Shown here in pieces: positions 12,406 to 23,452 of a stretch of DNA of 64,000 nt. The notes beneath the pieces were generated by a model. The model was not told the DNA's origin. It saw only the letters and a program-made list of their open reading frames with translations, and did not search any database. The stretch covers positions 11,426,001 through 11,490,000 of the forward strand of contig JAULJL010000035.1 in the NCBI GenBank assembly GCA_030761205.1, read 5' to 3'. This stretch comes from Fremontodendron californicum (Eukaryota; Streptophyta; Magnoliopsida; Malvales; Malvaceae). Each line of letters opens with the position of its first letter. Positions within the stretch are counted from its first letter, which is position 1. The translations under genes and the position numbers were made by a program.

Positions 12406-12680
12406 ATGCAAAGTGGATACAAGATGCTCAAGGCCCCAAAGTTTGAAAATGATGAGTTTTGGGCTTGGAAATGAAGGATGAGAGTCTTTGTTATGGCTCA
12501 TGACATGGGAGCTTGGATTATGGTCAAGGATGGTCTTGGAGCTTAATCAAATGATGAAATTTCATGAAGAGATTAGAAGATGATGCAAAGACCACAAATT
12601 TTCTTCATGAGGCACTTGATGATCACAACTTGAATTTGGTCTCTACTTGTATACCTCCATAGAGATATGGGAGAAACTTT
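12406..12680 (+). pseudogene. copia gag stub
   Basis: It starts ATG at 12406 and reads MQSGYKMLKAPKFENDEFWAWK before a TGA stop. The following reading still resembles the copia gag start (the family pattern is a proline/phenylalanine stretch, then F-x-x-WK-x-x-M). Further stops and a frame change follow, and homology fades by about 12680. Confidence 0.6.
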
Positions 12681-12689
12681 GCTTAGTTA

Positions 12690-13588
12690 TGTTTTCTACA
12701 CATGTTAGAAACAGTGGGAGCTTGATAACTCTTTAAAAGTTAAAGATCATAAGCATGCTTTGTAATCCAAAGTTTATACAGAAGATGTATGAACCGCATA
12801 ATGATTCAAGGTCTTAGTACGATGCATTGTGATGCGTTACTCATAAGAGATGAGTCTACTAAACAAACAAAGTGAAACATTGGAATATGATATCAAGTTT
12901 GATAAGCATTCAAAAGGTCAAGATAGCAATTATGCGAATATGAATGTTAGTGAGAATGTTATTAGTAACACATGAATAATGCATATTAAATACATTATTA
13001 GTAAGCATTAAAGCATTGTACATTGGATGTTAAAACGAGTTTTAGGGAGAGAATCCAATGAACTTAAACGATAAAAAGCCATGATCTGAATGAAATAGTC
13101 ATTCGAAAGCGTTCCAAACTAGAGAGGACATAAATTTTATATCATTATTCAGATAAAAACCTTTTGTTTAAGGTTGCAAATAGGTGTTTGGATCATTAGC
13201 TCACTGAGTTAATAAGGGAAATCTAAGTTGTTAGAGTAACCACACCAGCCATGGAGATAGGGATCTAGGTCTCATTGTGATCTGAATATGTATGATGACT
13301 ATGATAATGGAGATTATCAAAAACATGTAACCAAACATCTTCTCACAAATATGTACGAAAGATATGTCCTATTAGAGACATAACTGCTAAACGATAGAGT
13401 TCGGCATTGGATATTGGATGTATTGGTGATTGGCTTAGTGCAAGTGGGAGATTGTTGGAGTATACCCTATAGCCAATCGGATTGGTCCAAATATGCATAC
13501 TAATCACTCATTCAATGTGTAATTAAAGGTTTTCCTTCATCATTAGTAAACAAAAGTAAGAGTTACTCAGTACTAATCGGATGAAACC
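12690..13588 (+). mobile_element. 3' end of a copia-like non-coding element, left part
   Basis: Non-coding internal sequence leads to a polypurine tract, AAGTGGGAGA (about 13442-13451), followed by an LTR start TGTTGGAGTATACCC at 13453. This LTR is interrupted at 13588 by the Tat-type solo LTR and resumes at 45687. The layout fits a large non-autonomous copia-like derivative. No protein-coding stretch is recognisable between 12690 and 13452. Confidence 0.65.
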
Positions 13589-16500
13589 TGTAGACACCTA
13601 ATTTTGTCCGGGCCCCCTTAAACAAGGTGAGTTTCCCCCTTTCAACTTCCCGAAATGCAAAAACACTTCCACCATTTCACAGATGGGTCTCCAATACTTT
13701 GATTAGGAGGTCAACATGAAAAGTCAACCAAAAAAAAGTCAACTCCGTAAAAGTCAACCTCAAAAAGCCAACCACTGAAAAAGTCAACTCTCAGTCAAAA
13801 TCAAGATTTGAAGTTGACTTATCCAAAAAAAAGATTTGAAGTTGAATTGAACAACGTTGAAAGAATTTTGATAATCAGAGATCTACAATTGAATATAGAG
13901 AGGTTGAAAGACAAATTACAAAATTCAGTGTAGGAAAAATGGGAAATTTTGCAAATTTGGGAAAAAGTGCGTAAACGATCAAATTGGATGAAATTGGAGG
14001 TTCCAAACGGAATAAGATCAATAAATATGGATATTGGAAGGTCTAATTTTGAAGCGGAATTGAAGGAAGATGTGGTTTGAAGAGAAAAAGGAAAAAAAGG
14101 ATTTAATGAATAAATAGGAAATTCACAAATTTGGGGAAAACTTCAGAGATGGTCCGATTCGGTGAAATTGAATCCCCAAGTCGATGAATAATAAATAAAT
14201 AAATAAAAATATCCCAAGTCCCAATTTGAAGTGGATCCCAAGGAAAAGCCGATTGGAGGAGAAACGGAAAAACGAGAAAATTGCCAATTTTGAGGAAAAA
14301 GGGAAAAACTAAATCGGAGAGGAACTCAGATGTAAAAATTGGGAATTTTTGGTCCAACTCCTATTCAATATATAACAAAGGCATTGGAAAAAGAAAATCA
14401 AGAATTTTGGACCGTTTCGAGTAAAACCGAGGTTTCAAGGGCTAAAGGGCAATTTTGGAAAATCCGAGAAAAATATAATTCAAGCTCGAAAAATTGCAAA
14501 ACTTTCCAGAACTGAGTTTTAGGATGGAAAGAAGGAAATGAGAAGAAGAAAACCCGAAATTGGGACTGAAATGCAAATATGCTAAATTTGGGAGACTAAT
14601 CCTCAATTTTAAAGAAAAATCTGGGAAAAATAGAAAACGAGCTCGACAAATTATGAAAACTTCCAGAAATAAGTTTTATATTAGATGGAATGGATTGGAG
14701 ATGAAAAATCCAGAATCGGAGCTCAAATGGAAATAGACAAAGTTCGGGGGCACTAAATCAAAATTTTAAGAGAAAAATCTGGGAAAATAGAAAACGAGCT
14801 CAGAAAATTATTAAAACTTCCATAATTAAGTTTTATATTTTATGGAAGGGATTGGATAATAAAAATCCAGAAAAGGAGCACAAATGGAAATAGACAAAGT
14901 TTGGGAGGCACTAAATCGAAATTTTAGAGAAAATCTGAGAAAAATAGAATCTGAGCTCAAAAAATAATGAAAACCTATAGAACTGAGTTTTATATTGGAT
15001 GGGATGGATTAAAAAACAAAAATTTGAAATTGGGGTCCATTTGCAAATAAATTAAGTTTGGGGTCAAAATGCAATTTTATCGAAAAAAACGAAAATGACC
15101 ATTTTGTAAATAAAAAAATAAGAATGTCTTGAAAAATTCCAGGCCATTTTCGGCCAACTCTTGGATGAAGGTGGGAGTGTGATCATCTTAAATCAAATGG
15201 CCAAGATTGAATAGCAATATGACATTTTTAAGAAATGACAAGATTCTCCACTACTTGCCTACATGGCATTTTTGGCCAAAGGGAGGCCTCCAAATTGCAA
15301 ATCCATGTGAAGGCTATGAGATGATGCCAAATAGGATTAAAAATGCCACCTAGGAAGATATTTTGATAGTAAGTCATATGATCATGACAAGTGGCTTAGA
15401 TATTTTGTAGAGATAGGAGACAAGAATAATCTAGGTGGCATTATTGGCCAATGAAAGGTTAGGAAACCCTTAATTTAAGGAAAGCATCATGCAAGGACGG
15501 AACAAAAATTATCCATGTGGCAAGGATGTTGGGAGAGCATGCAAAGCATGACAAAGGCTAAAAAAAAAGATGAGCACACCAACATAATAAGGGGGGTTCG
15601 GCCAGCCCTAAAGCAGAGAGGAGGATTTCTTTTTTTTTTTTCAATGCATTTTCACTACACTCTTGAGAGGAAAAAAAAAGAAGAGCAAAGAAGAAAACAT
15701 CTCAAGGAGAAAAAAGAGAGAAAAAGAGAAAAAGCTTGGAAGGAAAGCTTAGCTAGGTTGCTATTTCTTATTTTCTTTTTCAATTATTTACTTGGGTTTC
15801 ATGTTCTTTGTCTCCTCTTTTTCATGTGATTGGTAGCTTTCTTTGTTGAATACAATGTTTTCAAAATAAATTTTCTAAAAGGTTTTTCCCTTTTTTTTTA
15901 TTCTTTACAAAAATAACAAAGTTGACAAAATTTTCCTACACATTCTTGCTTTAGCCAAAACCCTTGTGGCTTATTGTGCTTGTCTTTTGTTTGATTTTCT
16001 TGCTTGCATGCTGATTGTGGGTTTCACCATTGTGGTAGGATAGATTTTCTCCTTTGGTTTTTCTTTTTCAAAATAAATCAAATAAAAGGTTTGAAAAGTT
16101 TGAGGATCTTGATTTTTTATCAAGTGATTTTGGTTAGGTGGGACTATATCCAAGGAGCCAACCTTGGTTTTTTTCTTGCTTGTTTTTTTTAGCTTATGTT
16201 TGATCATTTTCATATGTTTGTTTGGCTGTAAAATCATGCATTCATACCATTCTCAACTTGATTCTTGGCTAAGATCAATCAGTGATCTCTAACCAAAATC
16301 TTTGGTGCAAACTAGTTGGAAGAGTAACGAGTTGTTAAGTTGGATATTCTGACTTTGAGAATTTTTTTTACTAAGTTTTTTTTTGTCAAAATAAAAAGAA
16401 TCTTTTAACCATATTTAGTAGACTCTTAGAGGAGCCCCTGGTATTTTTTCCAAGATTTTTAGAATTTTTTTATCAAGGTTGAAAAAATGGATTTCGGTAA

Positions 16501-17678
16501 AACAGATTTCAGTCTACTGTTCTGACTTTAATGCAATTTCAGTCAAGTCATTTTTGTCCAAATTTAGAGCTTATTTTTCCTCATCAATACCATTATGTTT
16601 CAATTCTAAACTGATTTTTCAGAGTTTTTTGAATTTTTTTATAAGGGTAGAAAAATAGTTTTCTAAAACTAGTTGTTGTAGTTAAAATGAGTTTTCTCAA
16701 AACTAATAATTTTGTGTTTTATATTTGTAAAAAGAAGGGGCTGATTGGAGTCATTAGAAACTGTATTAGGTTGATTTTCATGTCATCTCAAGGATAAAAA
16801 TTGATTTTACCGGGTCATGGGTAGTTAACCCAGGTTTTAAAAAATAGAAAAACTGGAAGCCTTTTTAGGGGGGGTTCGGCCAAGGTTTTTCTTTTCACTC
16901 CAAAATTCCAATTTTTCTTAAATCCGAGTCCAAAGTCATTCGGTTTTAAAAATCCAATTTAAGTTTCTTCCAAAAGAAGTCGGATACCTTTTTAGGTATA
17001 CGGATGTCCTTACCTCAAGGGAGAAATACATCTTCATGCATTGCATATTTAAAAATGTTCTTTATTTAATTTGGCATAAAAACGTATTTTTCGGTTTCCT
17101 AAACATTTGGCGAGAATTAGTTCCTAATCTTTGTCGGGTTGCTGGAGAGATTAGGAAATTATTCAACGCACGTGTTTATGGAATCAAAAGGTATGGTTTT
17201 TGTTTTATTCAGAATCATATTAAATGTCATAGGAAAGAATTATTTTCCAAGCTTTGCCGGGGAGTACGGTAATATTTTCGATATATGCCATTTGTGATTC
17301 CTCACATGAAAAATCCATGAAAATAAATTTTGAAATAATGATGTGAGCATATTCTATGATATCTAGATTTACCTTCTTAATCATGATATGTTTGTGAATA
17401 TTCTATGGTGATGTAATTTTTTGATTGTCATTCATTCATATGTTATGTCATTTAGATTTTCCCATGTCAAGCATGCCATGTCATTCATTCATGTGCCATG
17501 TCATTTAGAGTTTTCCATGTCAAGCATGCCATATCATTCATTCTTTTGGCCATGTCATTTAGGTTTTTCCATGTCAAGCATGCCATGTCATTAATTCTTT
17601 TGCCATGTTATAATAAAATGCTTGTCATGCCACGTTAATTATGTATGTTTTTATATTCATGTTTTAATGATAGTTTAT
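13589..17678 (+). mobile_element. Tat-type gypsy solo LTR, left part
   Basis: It opens TGTAGACACC at 13589, as the Tat/Ogre LTR does, and is split at 17678 by the Athila complex. Joined with 44986-45686 its length is about 4.8 kb. No primer site, gag or pol is associated with it, so it is best read as a solo LTR. The flanking 5-mers AAACC (13584-13588) and AAGCC (45687-45691) are a near-match target duplication. Small open stretches inside (for example 15515-15829) have low-complexity translations and are not considered genes. Confidence 0.65.
17429..17612. repeat. 53-bp tandem repeat
   Basis: Three full units plus a partial one start at 17429, 17482, 17535 and 17589. Each contains CATGTCAAGCATGCCAT. 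The array lies in the Tat-type LTR just left of the Athila insertion. Confidence 0.85.
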
Positions 17679-19348
17679 TGATAACTCGTATAATTATATA
17701 GTTTTTAGTTATGTTTTATTATTGTTTTGTGTCAAATACGAGTTATTATTGCTTAGTCTAATTGTGTTTATGATCTTTTATATTTTTATGTAATTTGGTG
17801 TTTTTCACGAGTTTCTTTGAGTGATTTCAGATTACTAGGTTAAATCAAGAATTAAGGGCAAATCCAGTTCAGTTCCAGTTCGGACACCTTTTGCCATATC
17901 AGCTATATCTGGAGTTTCACTGAAGCATTAAAGCTGAAATTTTTACAGTGCAAAGTTAAGAGGCATATCTATCTTTTTCATGCTTTACACTTCTTGAAAC
18001 GGAGTCGTTTTCCCTAGAGAAATCAACCATCAAGTTGGCTGATGTGCAATGACGTCTGTGCTGACCAGTTTTGGTATTTTGACTATATCTTCTGATCCAC
18101 ATCAGCAAATGAGCTGATTCCAACGGCTATGGATCACAAACTGATAGGGGAACATTTTTCTAGAAGACCTTTTGATCAGATCAAGCCTTCAACATTGACA
18201 AAATCAACCATCAAGCTGGCTGATCAGAATTGTCATACAATATGACGAAAATTGTTAGAAAAATGCACCCACCTATTATACCTACCTTTGATATTTATAA
18301 AGCTTGTCTCTTGTCATTTAGCTCTCCAAAATATGTATAAATAGAGGGCCTTGGATGATTGTAAGAAACATGGTAGATTGGTAGGATATTAGCCATTATA
18401 ATAAAATTCTCTAAGTTTTCTTCTACTTTCCTTTCTCTAGTTTTCTTTTTCTTTATTTTCTTCTTCTTCTTTCTTTCTTTTATTTCCTTCTTAGATTCTC
18501 TTTAATTTTATGTTTATGTTTACAATGCCTATGCTAGGTTAAACTTTTATTTGGTTAAGGGTGATTTCAAAGCCCTAGACATGTTTTGTAATTGATTTTC
18601 AGATTCTATCTATCATTAATTTTCTATCAAAGTTGCTTATGTTCTTCTACAAGAACTGTTTATGATGTTGTCTTGATTTATTTAGGTGTACAACTAGATA
18701 GATCTTGATAATTATCTATTGCTAGTTTAGGAGTCTTGATCCGTGTAATTGTCTTGATTTCCTATTCATAAGTGGCAATTTGTGATTAATGATTATGGTC
18801 AAGTTTTCGATAATTGCAAAGTGGAACATAACCTAAGTTGAACAATCCGAGCTTATGTGTTTGTTGCTTAGATCAACCTATCTTTCTCATCATAAAGCTG
18901 CCATTAAATTGAATTTAGAGAGCTTATTCTAGGTTGTTTGATGGTTAGAGATTAAATAGAGAGCTTGTTCTATTTAACGACAAACTAAGGAAAGATTGGG
19001 ATAACAGAGCTTGTTGTTATCTACGGTTGTTAACTTTGATAGTTGGTTGATATTGATAGATCTGAAATTGATTCTTAATGATGTCTAGTGGTGGAGAATG
19101 AAACCTTAACCATATTTCTCTCATATTTGATTTCTTATTTCTTACTTGCATCTTACTTTTATTGTTTGCTTATGTTTAAAACTATTTCAAAACCCCCTTT
19201 TCTTTTGTTTTCCTTGAATTTAAGTTTTAAACTATTAACTTATAAACTAAAACCCAATCCCTGAGGACTCGACCCTTGCTAACTACTATACTTACAATTG
19301 ATCTTTTTAGTGCAAGGTTAAATAAGATACACTCTTTTGGGTGCATCA
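17679..19348 (+). repeat. Athila LTR 1
   Basis: It starts TGATAACTCG and ends GGGTGCATCA. A TATA box (TATAAATA, 18336-18343) lies mid-LTR, just before a CT-rich stretch. By eye it differs from LTR 2 at about fifteen positions, nearly all of them in the first half. Confidence 0.92.
18336..18343 (+). promoter_or_regulatory. TATA box of Athila LTR 1
   Basis: TATAAATA is followed by GAGGGCC. The same motif lies at 35981-35988 in LTR 2, at 43968-43975 in LTR 3, and inverted in both LTRs of the nested element (24292-24299 and 32379-32386). It marks the likely U3/R boundary region. Confidence 0.65.
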
Positions 19349-19354
19349 AATTTT

Positions 19355-19372
19355 TGGCGCCGTTGCCGTGGA
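19355..19372 (+). other. primer-binding site, tRNA-Asp, with one mismatch
   Basis: TGGCGCCGTTGCCGTGGA is complementary to the 3' end of plant tRNA-Asp, the primer used by Athila elements, except for one T where the other two copies in the window have G. Confidence 0.85.
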
Positions 19373-19487
19373 TTGCTTTCTTTAGTTTATTTGTTACTTG
19401 GTTTATTCTTATTTTCAGTTCTAATTAGTTTTATCTTCTTGTACATACAGGTTTTTCTTTTCAAATTTTTTTTAAAAAAAAAAAACG

Positions 19488-20423
19488 ATGGAATTGAGCA
19501 ATCTAACACTTGAAGAGTTGGTGGCATACATGAACATGGAGAATCAACAAGCCAAGCTCACCTCCCTAGTTCAACAATTGGCCATGGGAGGATGTCAAGG
19601 CCATCAAGTATTCCAAGACCAACAGTATGATCATTACTCAAACACTTACCATGAGGGATGGTGGGATCATACTAATTATGGCTACTCGAAATATTACCAA
19701 GAAGTAGATCCTTATGCCAATTACACTCATCCATCTAGCTTCAATCAATCATGGTCTCAAGAACCAGATCTTTTTCAACCACCACATATGACTCAAAACT
19801 CAGGTACTTCTTTAGAAGATCTTGTCTATTCTCTTGTTACTGATACTTTGCAATTTCAACAGGAAACAAGGGCAAGCATCCAGAGTTTGGAAAAGCAAAT
19901 GAGCCAATTGGCTAGTAGTACGGTGGGATGGGTAGCACAAAGATCTGAAGAACTCCCAGCCCAAACAATGATTAACCCAAAGGATAATGCTACTATTGTA
20001 ACCTTGAAGAATGAGGAACAAGATGAGGATGAGACAAAATTAGAAATGGATTCTATTCTTGAGGAGAATGAAGCCACAAATCCAAATAAGAGAATTTCGG
20101 CACCTGAGGTAACGTTTAAGATTCCAATTTTTACTAATGTTTCTTCTCCACCTTTCCCTAGTAGATTCGCAAAGTTCAAGGAGGAGGAACATGAACAAAA
20201 CATGCTGGAAACCTTAAACAGTTTGTTTGTGGATGTCATTCAACAAGTACCAAAAGATGCACCATTCCTCGATGAGCAATGCACTACAAAGGATGGAATA
20301 ATACTTGTAATGGAGAATGCATCCACTTTTGTGCAAAGAAACCACCCTACAAAACGCACAAATTCGGGAAGTTTCTTGTATGATCTTGCAAATCCTAAAC
20401 AGCCAAGAAGGGGTGTTGGTTAG
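19488..20423 (+). CDS. Athila gag C-terminal remnant, 311 aa (unit 1)
   Basis: An open frame of 311 codons starting 140 bases after the LTR. It lacks the capsid core and zinc knuckle. The first half is rich in Gln, Tyr and His; it is followed by a coiled-coil stretch (SIQSLEKQMSQLASS) and an acidic region. The segment PPFPSRFAKFKEEE, then QQVPKDAPFLDE, matches in order the gag C-terminus of the nested inverted element (PAPFPQR..., QVPSYAKFLKD). The protein stops where protease would begin. It is therefore the C-terminal half of Athila gag kept open in both tandem copies. Whether it still has a role, for example in packaging with help from an autonomous element, cannot be told from sequence. 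Confidence 0.7.
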   Translation: MELSNLTLEELVAYMNMENQQAKLTSLVQQLAMGGCQGHQVFQDQQYDHYSNTYHEGWWDHTNYGYSKYYQEVDPYANYTHPSSFNQSWSQEPDLFQPPHMTQNSGTSLEDLVYSLVTDTLQFQQETRASIQSLEKQMSQLASSTVGWVAQRSEELPAQTMINPKDNATIVTLKNEEQDEDETKLEMDSILEENEATNPNKRISAPEVTFKIPIFTNVSSPPFPSRFAKFKEEEHEQNMLETLNSLFVDVIQQVPKDAPFLDEQCTTKDGIILVMENASTFVQRNHPTKRTNSGSFLYDLANPKQPRRGVG

Positions 20424-22120
20424 GTTGGACAACTTAAATCAAGTACTAATTGGGAAGGCAGCCCAATTAATGAAGAAATTACCACCTGCCATACTCAGAT
20501 TTGCTTTCTTTTCCTTTTCCTTTTCCTTTTCCTTTTCCTTTTCCTTTTTCTTTTATTATTTTTATTGTTTTTATGTTTATTTGTTAATTGTTTGTTTAGT
20601 ATTTTAGGATTATTTAGGTTGCATGAGTTTGTTTTGTTTTGTTTTGTTTTGAGTCTTAGTTATTCCTATTCTTATGCTATTAGTTATTTTCTCTTACACA
20701 TGATTCTTTCATTTGGGTTAATAGCATTACATTGATGACAATGTAAGAATTAAGTGTGGGGGGAAGGATTTAGGATTTCTTTTATTTTTGCCTATTATTT
20801 TTTTTTATGAGTCTTTAATATAATAATTATTATTATTTTTAGTGTGTTTTAGTTACTTTCAATACTATGATGAGATATGAATTGCATAAGTCTAAAACAG
20901 ATTTATTAGTGAGAAGATTTTCATGAGAATTGAGCTTGATATCAACCTTTTTATGAGCCAATGTTAATATGATATGTTGATTGACAAAGAAGCATGTTTA
21001 GACTTAATCTGACTTGTATAATCATCCTTGTGAGTTTTTGAGCCTATAATGATTGATGCATTATACAAATCAATCTAATTTCTTTCTTGAGTGCTCTTAT
21101 GATTACATGATTCTCTAGAACTTGCTTTAGACCTTGTTGAGACTATATTGATGCATGTGACAACATGAATATGATAGAGGCATTAGGATTTTTAGCCAGG
21201 GCCAAACAGCCATCCCTTATTGATGTTCCAAGAGAACACACCCTTAGTGAACCAATTTGAGCCTACATTGAATATGCTATCTCTTTGGTAACCATAACTT
21301 GTCCCTAACCTAAATATACTTATTTATATCTTTACCTTTGTTCCAAAGATGAATTAGCATGTTTTGAGACAAGTTGCAAAGACAATGAAGATCTATTGAA
21401 AATTTGGGTTAGAAACAAGAAATAAGTGTGGGGGGGAAAGAAAAGAAAAGTCAAGAGAAAAAGAAATGGAATACTGGCAAATACATTCCTATGTAAAAAA
21501 AAATATATATGAATCATCTCTTGAATTTGTGGAAAAAAATGTTACAAAGTTGTTTAGAATGAAGAAAAGGCCCAACATGAATATCCGGCCTATGTGACTA
21601 TGTACTTGTAAAGAGTTTTGAGAAGTTTCTTTGTATGATCTTATTATGTCTCTAAACTTTATGAACTCTTTGGAACCTTTGTGATATCTTTATCCTTTTG
21701 TTCTTCAACCACATTACAAACCCCTTGGCCCCATTACAACCTTGATTAAAGACCTCTTGATTCATGAAGTTGTATGATCTAAATAGTGGAGAATAGGTGG
21801 ACAAGCAAGAATATGGTAGAATTGTTTTCATGAGATTGATTGAGTGTAAACACTTCACCACTACTTTAAAGAGTGAAAATCATGAGGGTATCCCATGTGA
21901 GAAGTTGAGATTAAATTTGAACATGCACTATTTTGATTGAGATATGTTATGTTAATTTTAGCTTAACTCAAACCATTTACTATCAAGCATGATTTTTTGT
22001 GAAACTCTTTAAGCTATTGATTAATTTATAAGACTTGTTCAATGATTGTCTCTAATTTGTATTGAAAGAGGATTAGATTAGGTTTTATTATTTTGTCGCT
22101 ATTTGATTTTGCTCGAGGAC
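20424..22120 (+). other. Athila non-coding spacer X (unit 1)
   Basis: No coding region. It contains a (TTTTCC)n microsatellite (about 20509-20547), a (GTTTT)n tract (20629-20651) and two Athila-type G-runs in the context AAGTGTGGGGGG (about 20752-20763 and 21425-21437). These resemble polypurine tracts. The same sequence appears inverted downstream of the LOG-like gene in the nested element (about 24969-26690). Confidence 0.7.
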
Positions 22121-22247
22121 TAGATGTAAATATAATTTTTATTTTATTTTTTTTTATTTTATTTTTTTAACCCCGGTTAAATGGCGGATAACGGTACTCT
22201 GTGATTATTTAAGTCGGTTCCATCAGCTACCCACAAAACTGATATTG

Positions 22248-22255
22248 TATATAAA
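22248..22255 (+). promoter_or_regulatory. TATA-like box and CAG acceptor-like site before ORF2
   Basis: TATATAAA lies 39 bases before the ORF2 start. A T-run ending CAGG abuts the ATG (about 22278-22293) and looks like a 3' splice acceptor. The T-run plus AG is present in all three copies. Confidence 0.35.
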
Positions 22256-22293
22256 TTTCTCTTTCAATTTCTCTTTCATTTTTTTTTTTCAGG

Positions 22294-22830
22294 ATGGATG
22301 ATATTCTCACAAGATTGCAGAAACGATTTCCTCCTTTTCCTCGAAATATTTTACTGAAGCTTTACCAAGTTCGATTTGAAAGATTAAGAATGCTTATGCA
22401 CAAAGGGATTCCTGAAGACATACGTTGGATAATTGAAGCCAAGGTACGTGAAGATGAATATCTTCCTGTTTTGCATTTACCAGGTACAGGTAGAAGCACT
22501 TTTGCAAAGAAGCGACGAGCAAAGCGCATGAGTTCAAATTGCCACAAATGTGCACGATGGACGTGTAACGGTAAATGTCGTTCTATTGGGATTCCTTCCT
22601 CTAATCGAGATGATAAAATTGAATTCATTAAGGATGGACTGAGTAAGGAGAATTTGGGTAATATCCAACTTTCTCTTGAGACGCATCCTAGTGGAGACGT
22701 ACAAAGAGAAATTCTTGATTTATGGCCGCAATTCCAAAGGGAATGGCAATATCTTGGGAATTTGATGTTAAAAGACCCTATTTGCCAGCTTGTAAGAAAA
22801 CTGGATGGGAAGCATATCCTCGACTCATAG
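22294..22830 (+). CDS. ORF2: basic Cys4-cluster protein, 178 aa (unit 1, intact)
   Basis: A 178-codon ORF in the env-like position of the Athila unit. An N-terminal helical part (1-50) is followed by a basic patch AKKRRAKR (71-78) and a compact Cys cluster C83-x2-C86-x4-C91-x3-C95 (CHKCARWTCNGKC). Next come GIPSSN, then FIKDG (111-115), then an acidic/hydrophobic tail. This order (small helical N-terminus, basic run directly before a C-x2-C finger, then a GI/FI-x-x-G segment) resembles the small cysteine-rich nucleic-acid-binding proteins of carlaviruses. The similarity rests on pattern memory only, and the last 60 residues have no such counterpart that I recognise. It could equally be a diverged host zinc-finger protein. 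Two intact copies in the window suggest it was under constraint until recently. Confidence 0.6.
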   Translation: MDDILTRLQKRFPPFPRNILLKLYQVRFERLRMLMHKGIPEDIRWIIEAKVREDEYLPVLHLPGTGRSTFAKKRRAKRMSSNCHKCARWTCNGKCRSIGIPSSNRDDKIEFIKDGLSKENLGNIQLSLETHPSGDVQREILDLWPQFQREWQYLGNLMLKDPICQLVRKLDGKHILDS

Positions 22831-23150
22831 AAGGCGTTTAAGCCGTTTCTAGACGTAAAACTAGAGGAAGATGTGAGCCACAATCACAACTACAATAAAT
22901 GACTTCTCAACTTTTGGTTTGATTTGCAATAACTTCATTTCGGTTTAATTTACGTGTTGTTCGATTTGTGTAATTATTCTCGTTTTTTTTTTTTTTTTTG
23001 CATTGGTCTTTACGGTTGATTTTTCTTCTCTTTTTGATTTTCTTCCTGAAATCACGCAAAAATCTTTTGTTAGGTTAACATTTTCTTCTGACAGGTCAAA
23101 TACACTTTCGGCAACATTATTACTCTTGTCTGATTCACTACTCAGTCCTC

Positions 23151-23158
23151 TATATATT
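23151..23158 (+). promoter_or_regulatory. TATA-like box and CAG acceptor-like site before the LOG-like ORF
   Basis: TATATATT lies 41 bases upstream of the LOG-like ATG (23199). It is followed by a pyrimidine-rich stretch ending TTTCAGG (about 23178-23185) and then an A-run touching the ATG. The arrangement is kept in all three copies. Confidence 0.35.
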
Positions 23159-23198
23159 ACACCATGTACTCATTCTCTTTCAGGCACTCGAAAAAAAA

Positions 23199-23452
23199 AT
23201 GGAAAGTACTTCGTCCCAGCGCATTGAAAAAATTTGTGTCTTTGGAGGTGCTTATCCAGGGAAAAATAAAATATTCGCTGATGAAGCCATAAGAGTTGGA
23301 GTAATACTTGCCCAACAAAAGATCCAGTTGATTTATGGAGGCGGTAGTACGGGTTTAATGGGAGCAGTCGCTACAGCAGCACACGCCGGAGGAAGTCCAG
23401 TTCTAGGAATCGTGCCAAAACTATTCACAGGTTTTTGTGGACCTACCGTGGG
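23199..23452 (+). pseudogene. LOG-like gene, 5' part, split by nested element (unit 1)
   Basis: The first 85 codons of a LONELY GUY-like protein are present, with the Rossmann-type start ICVFGGAYPGKN and the nucleotide-binding loop YGGGSTGLMG. The frame reaches GPTVG and then runs into the LTR of the inverted Athila at 23453. The remainder continues at 33049 after the insertion and its GTGGG duplication. The gene is therefore disrupted in this unit. Confidence 0.85.

Larger units (their letters stand above)
22121..23452 (+). other. shared two-gene cassette, left part (unit 1)
   Basis: This is the start of the ~2-kb segment common to all three Athila copies. The left boundary is CTAGATGTAAATATAATTTT, which all copies share, while the sequence to its left differs between the tandem units and the nested element. 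It holds ORF2, the LOG-like ORF and their leaders. The right part in this unit is at 33049-33720, after the nested insertion; there the shared sequence ends near CTTGTCAGTTTGATTT. Confidence 0.75.

Noticed and set aside
15515..15829. 104-aa open frame in the Tat-type LTR
   Set aside because: Low-complexity Lys/Glu/Phe-rich translation inside a non-coding LTR; no family resemblance.
17429..17612. Regular 53-bp repeats considered as a CRISPR-like array
   Set aside because: Units are contiguous with no unique spacers, in a eukaryotic LTR; an ordinary minisatellite.
22165..22200. AACCCCGGTT palindrome at the cassette edge as a possible transposon end
   Set aside because: No matching inverted end or duplication at the right edge of the cassette, so nothing supports a DNA transposon carrying it.
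22362..22883. 173-aa open frame antisense to ORF2, repeated in the other copies (27840-28361, 40094-40504)
   Set aside because: It is the mirror of ORF2 and its conservation follows from the sense gene. It has no domain of its own and is shorter in unit 2.
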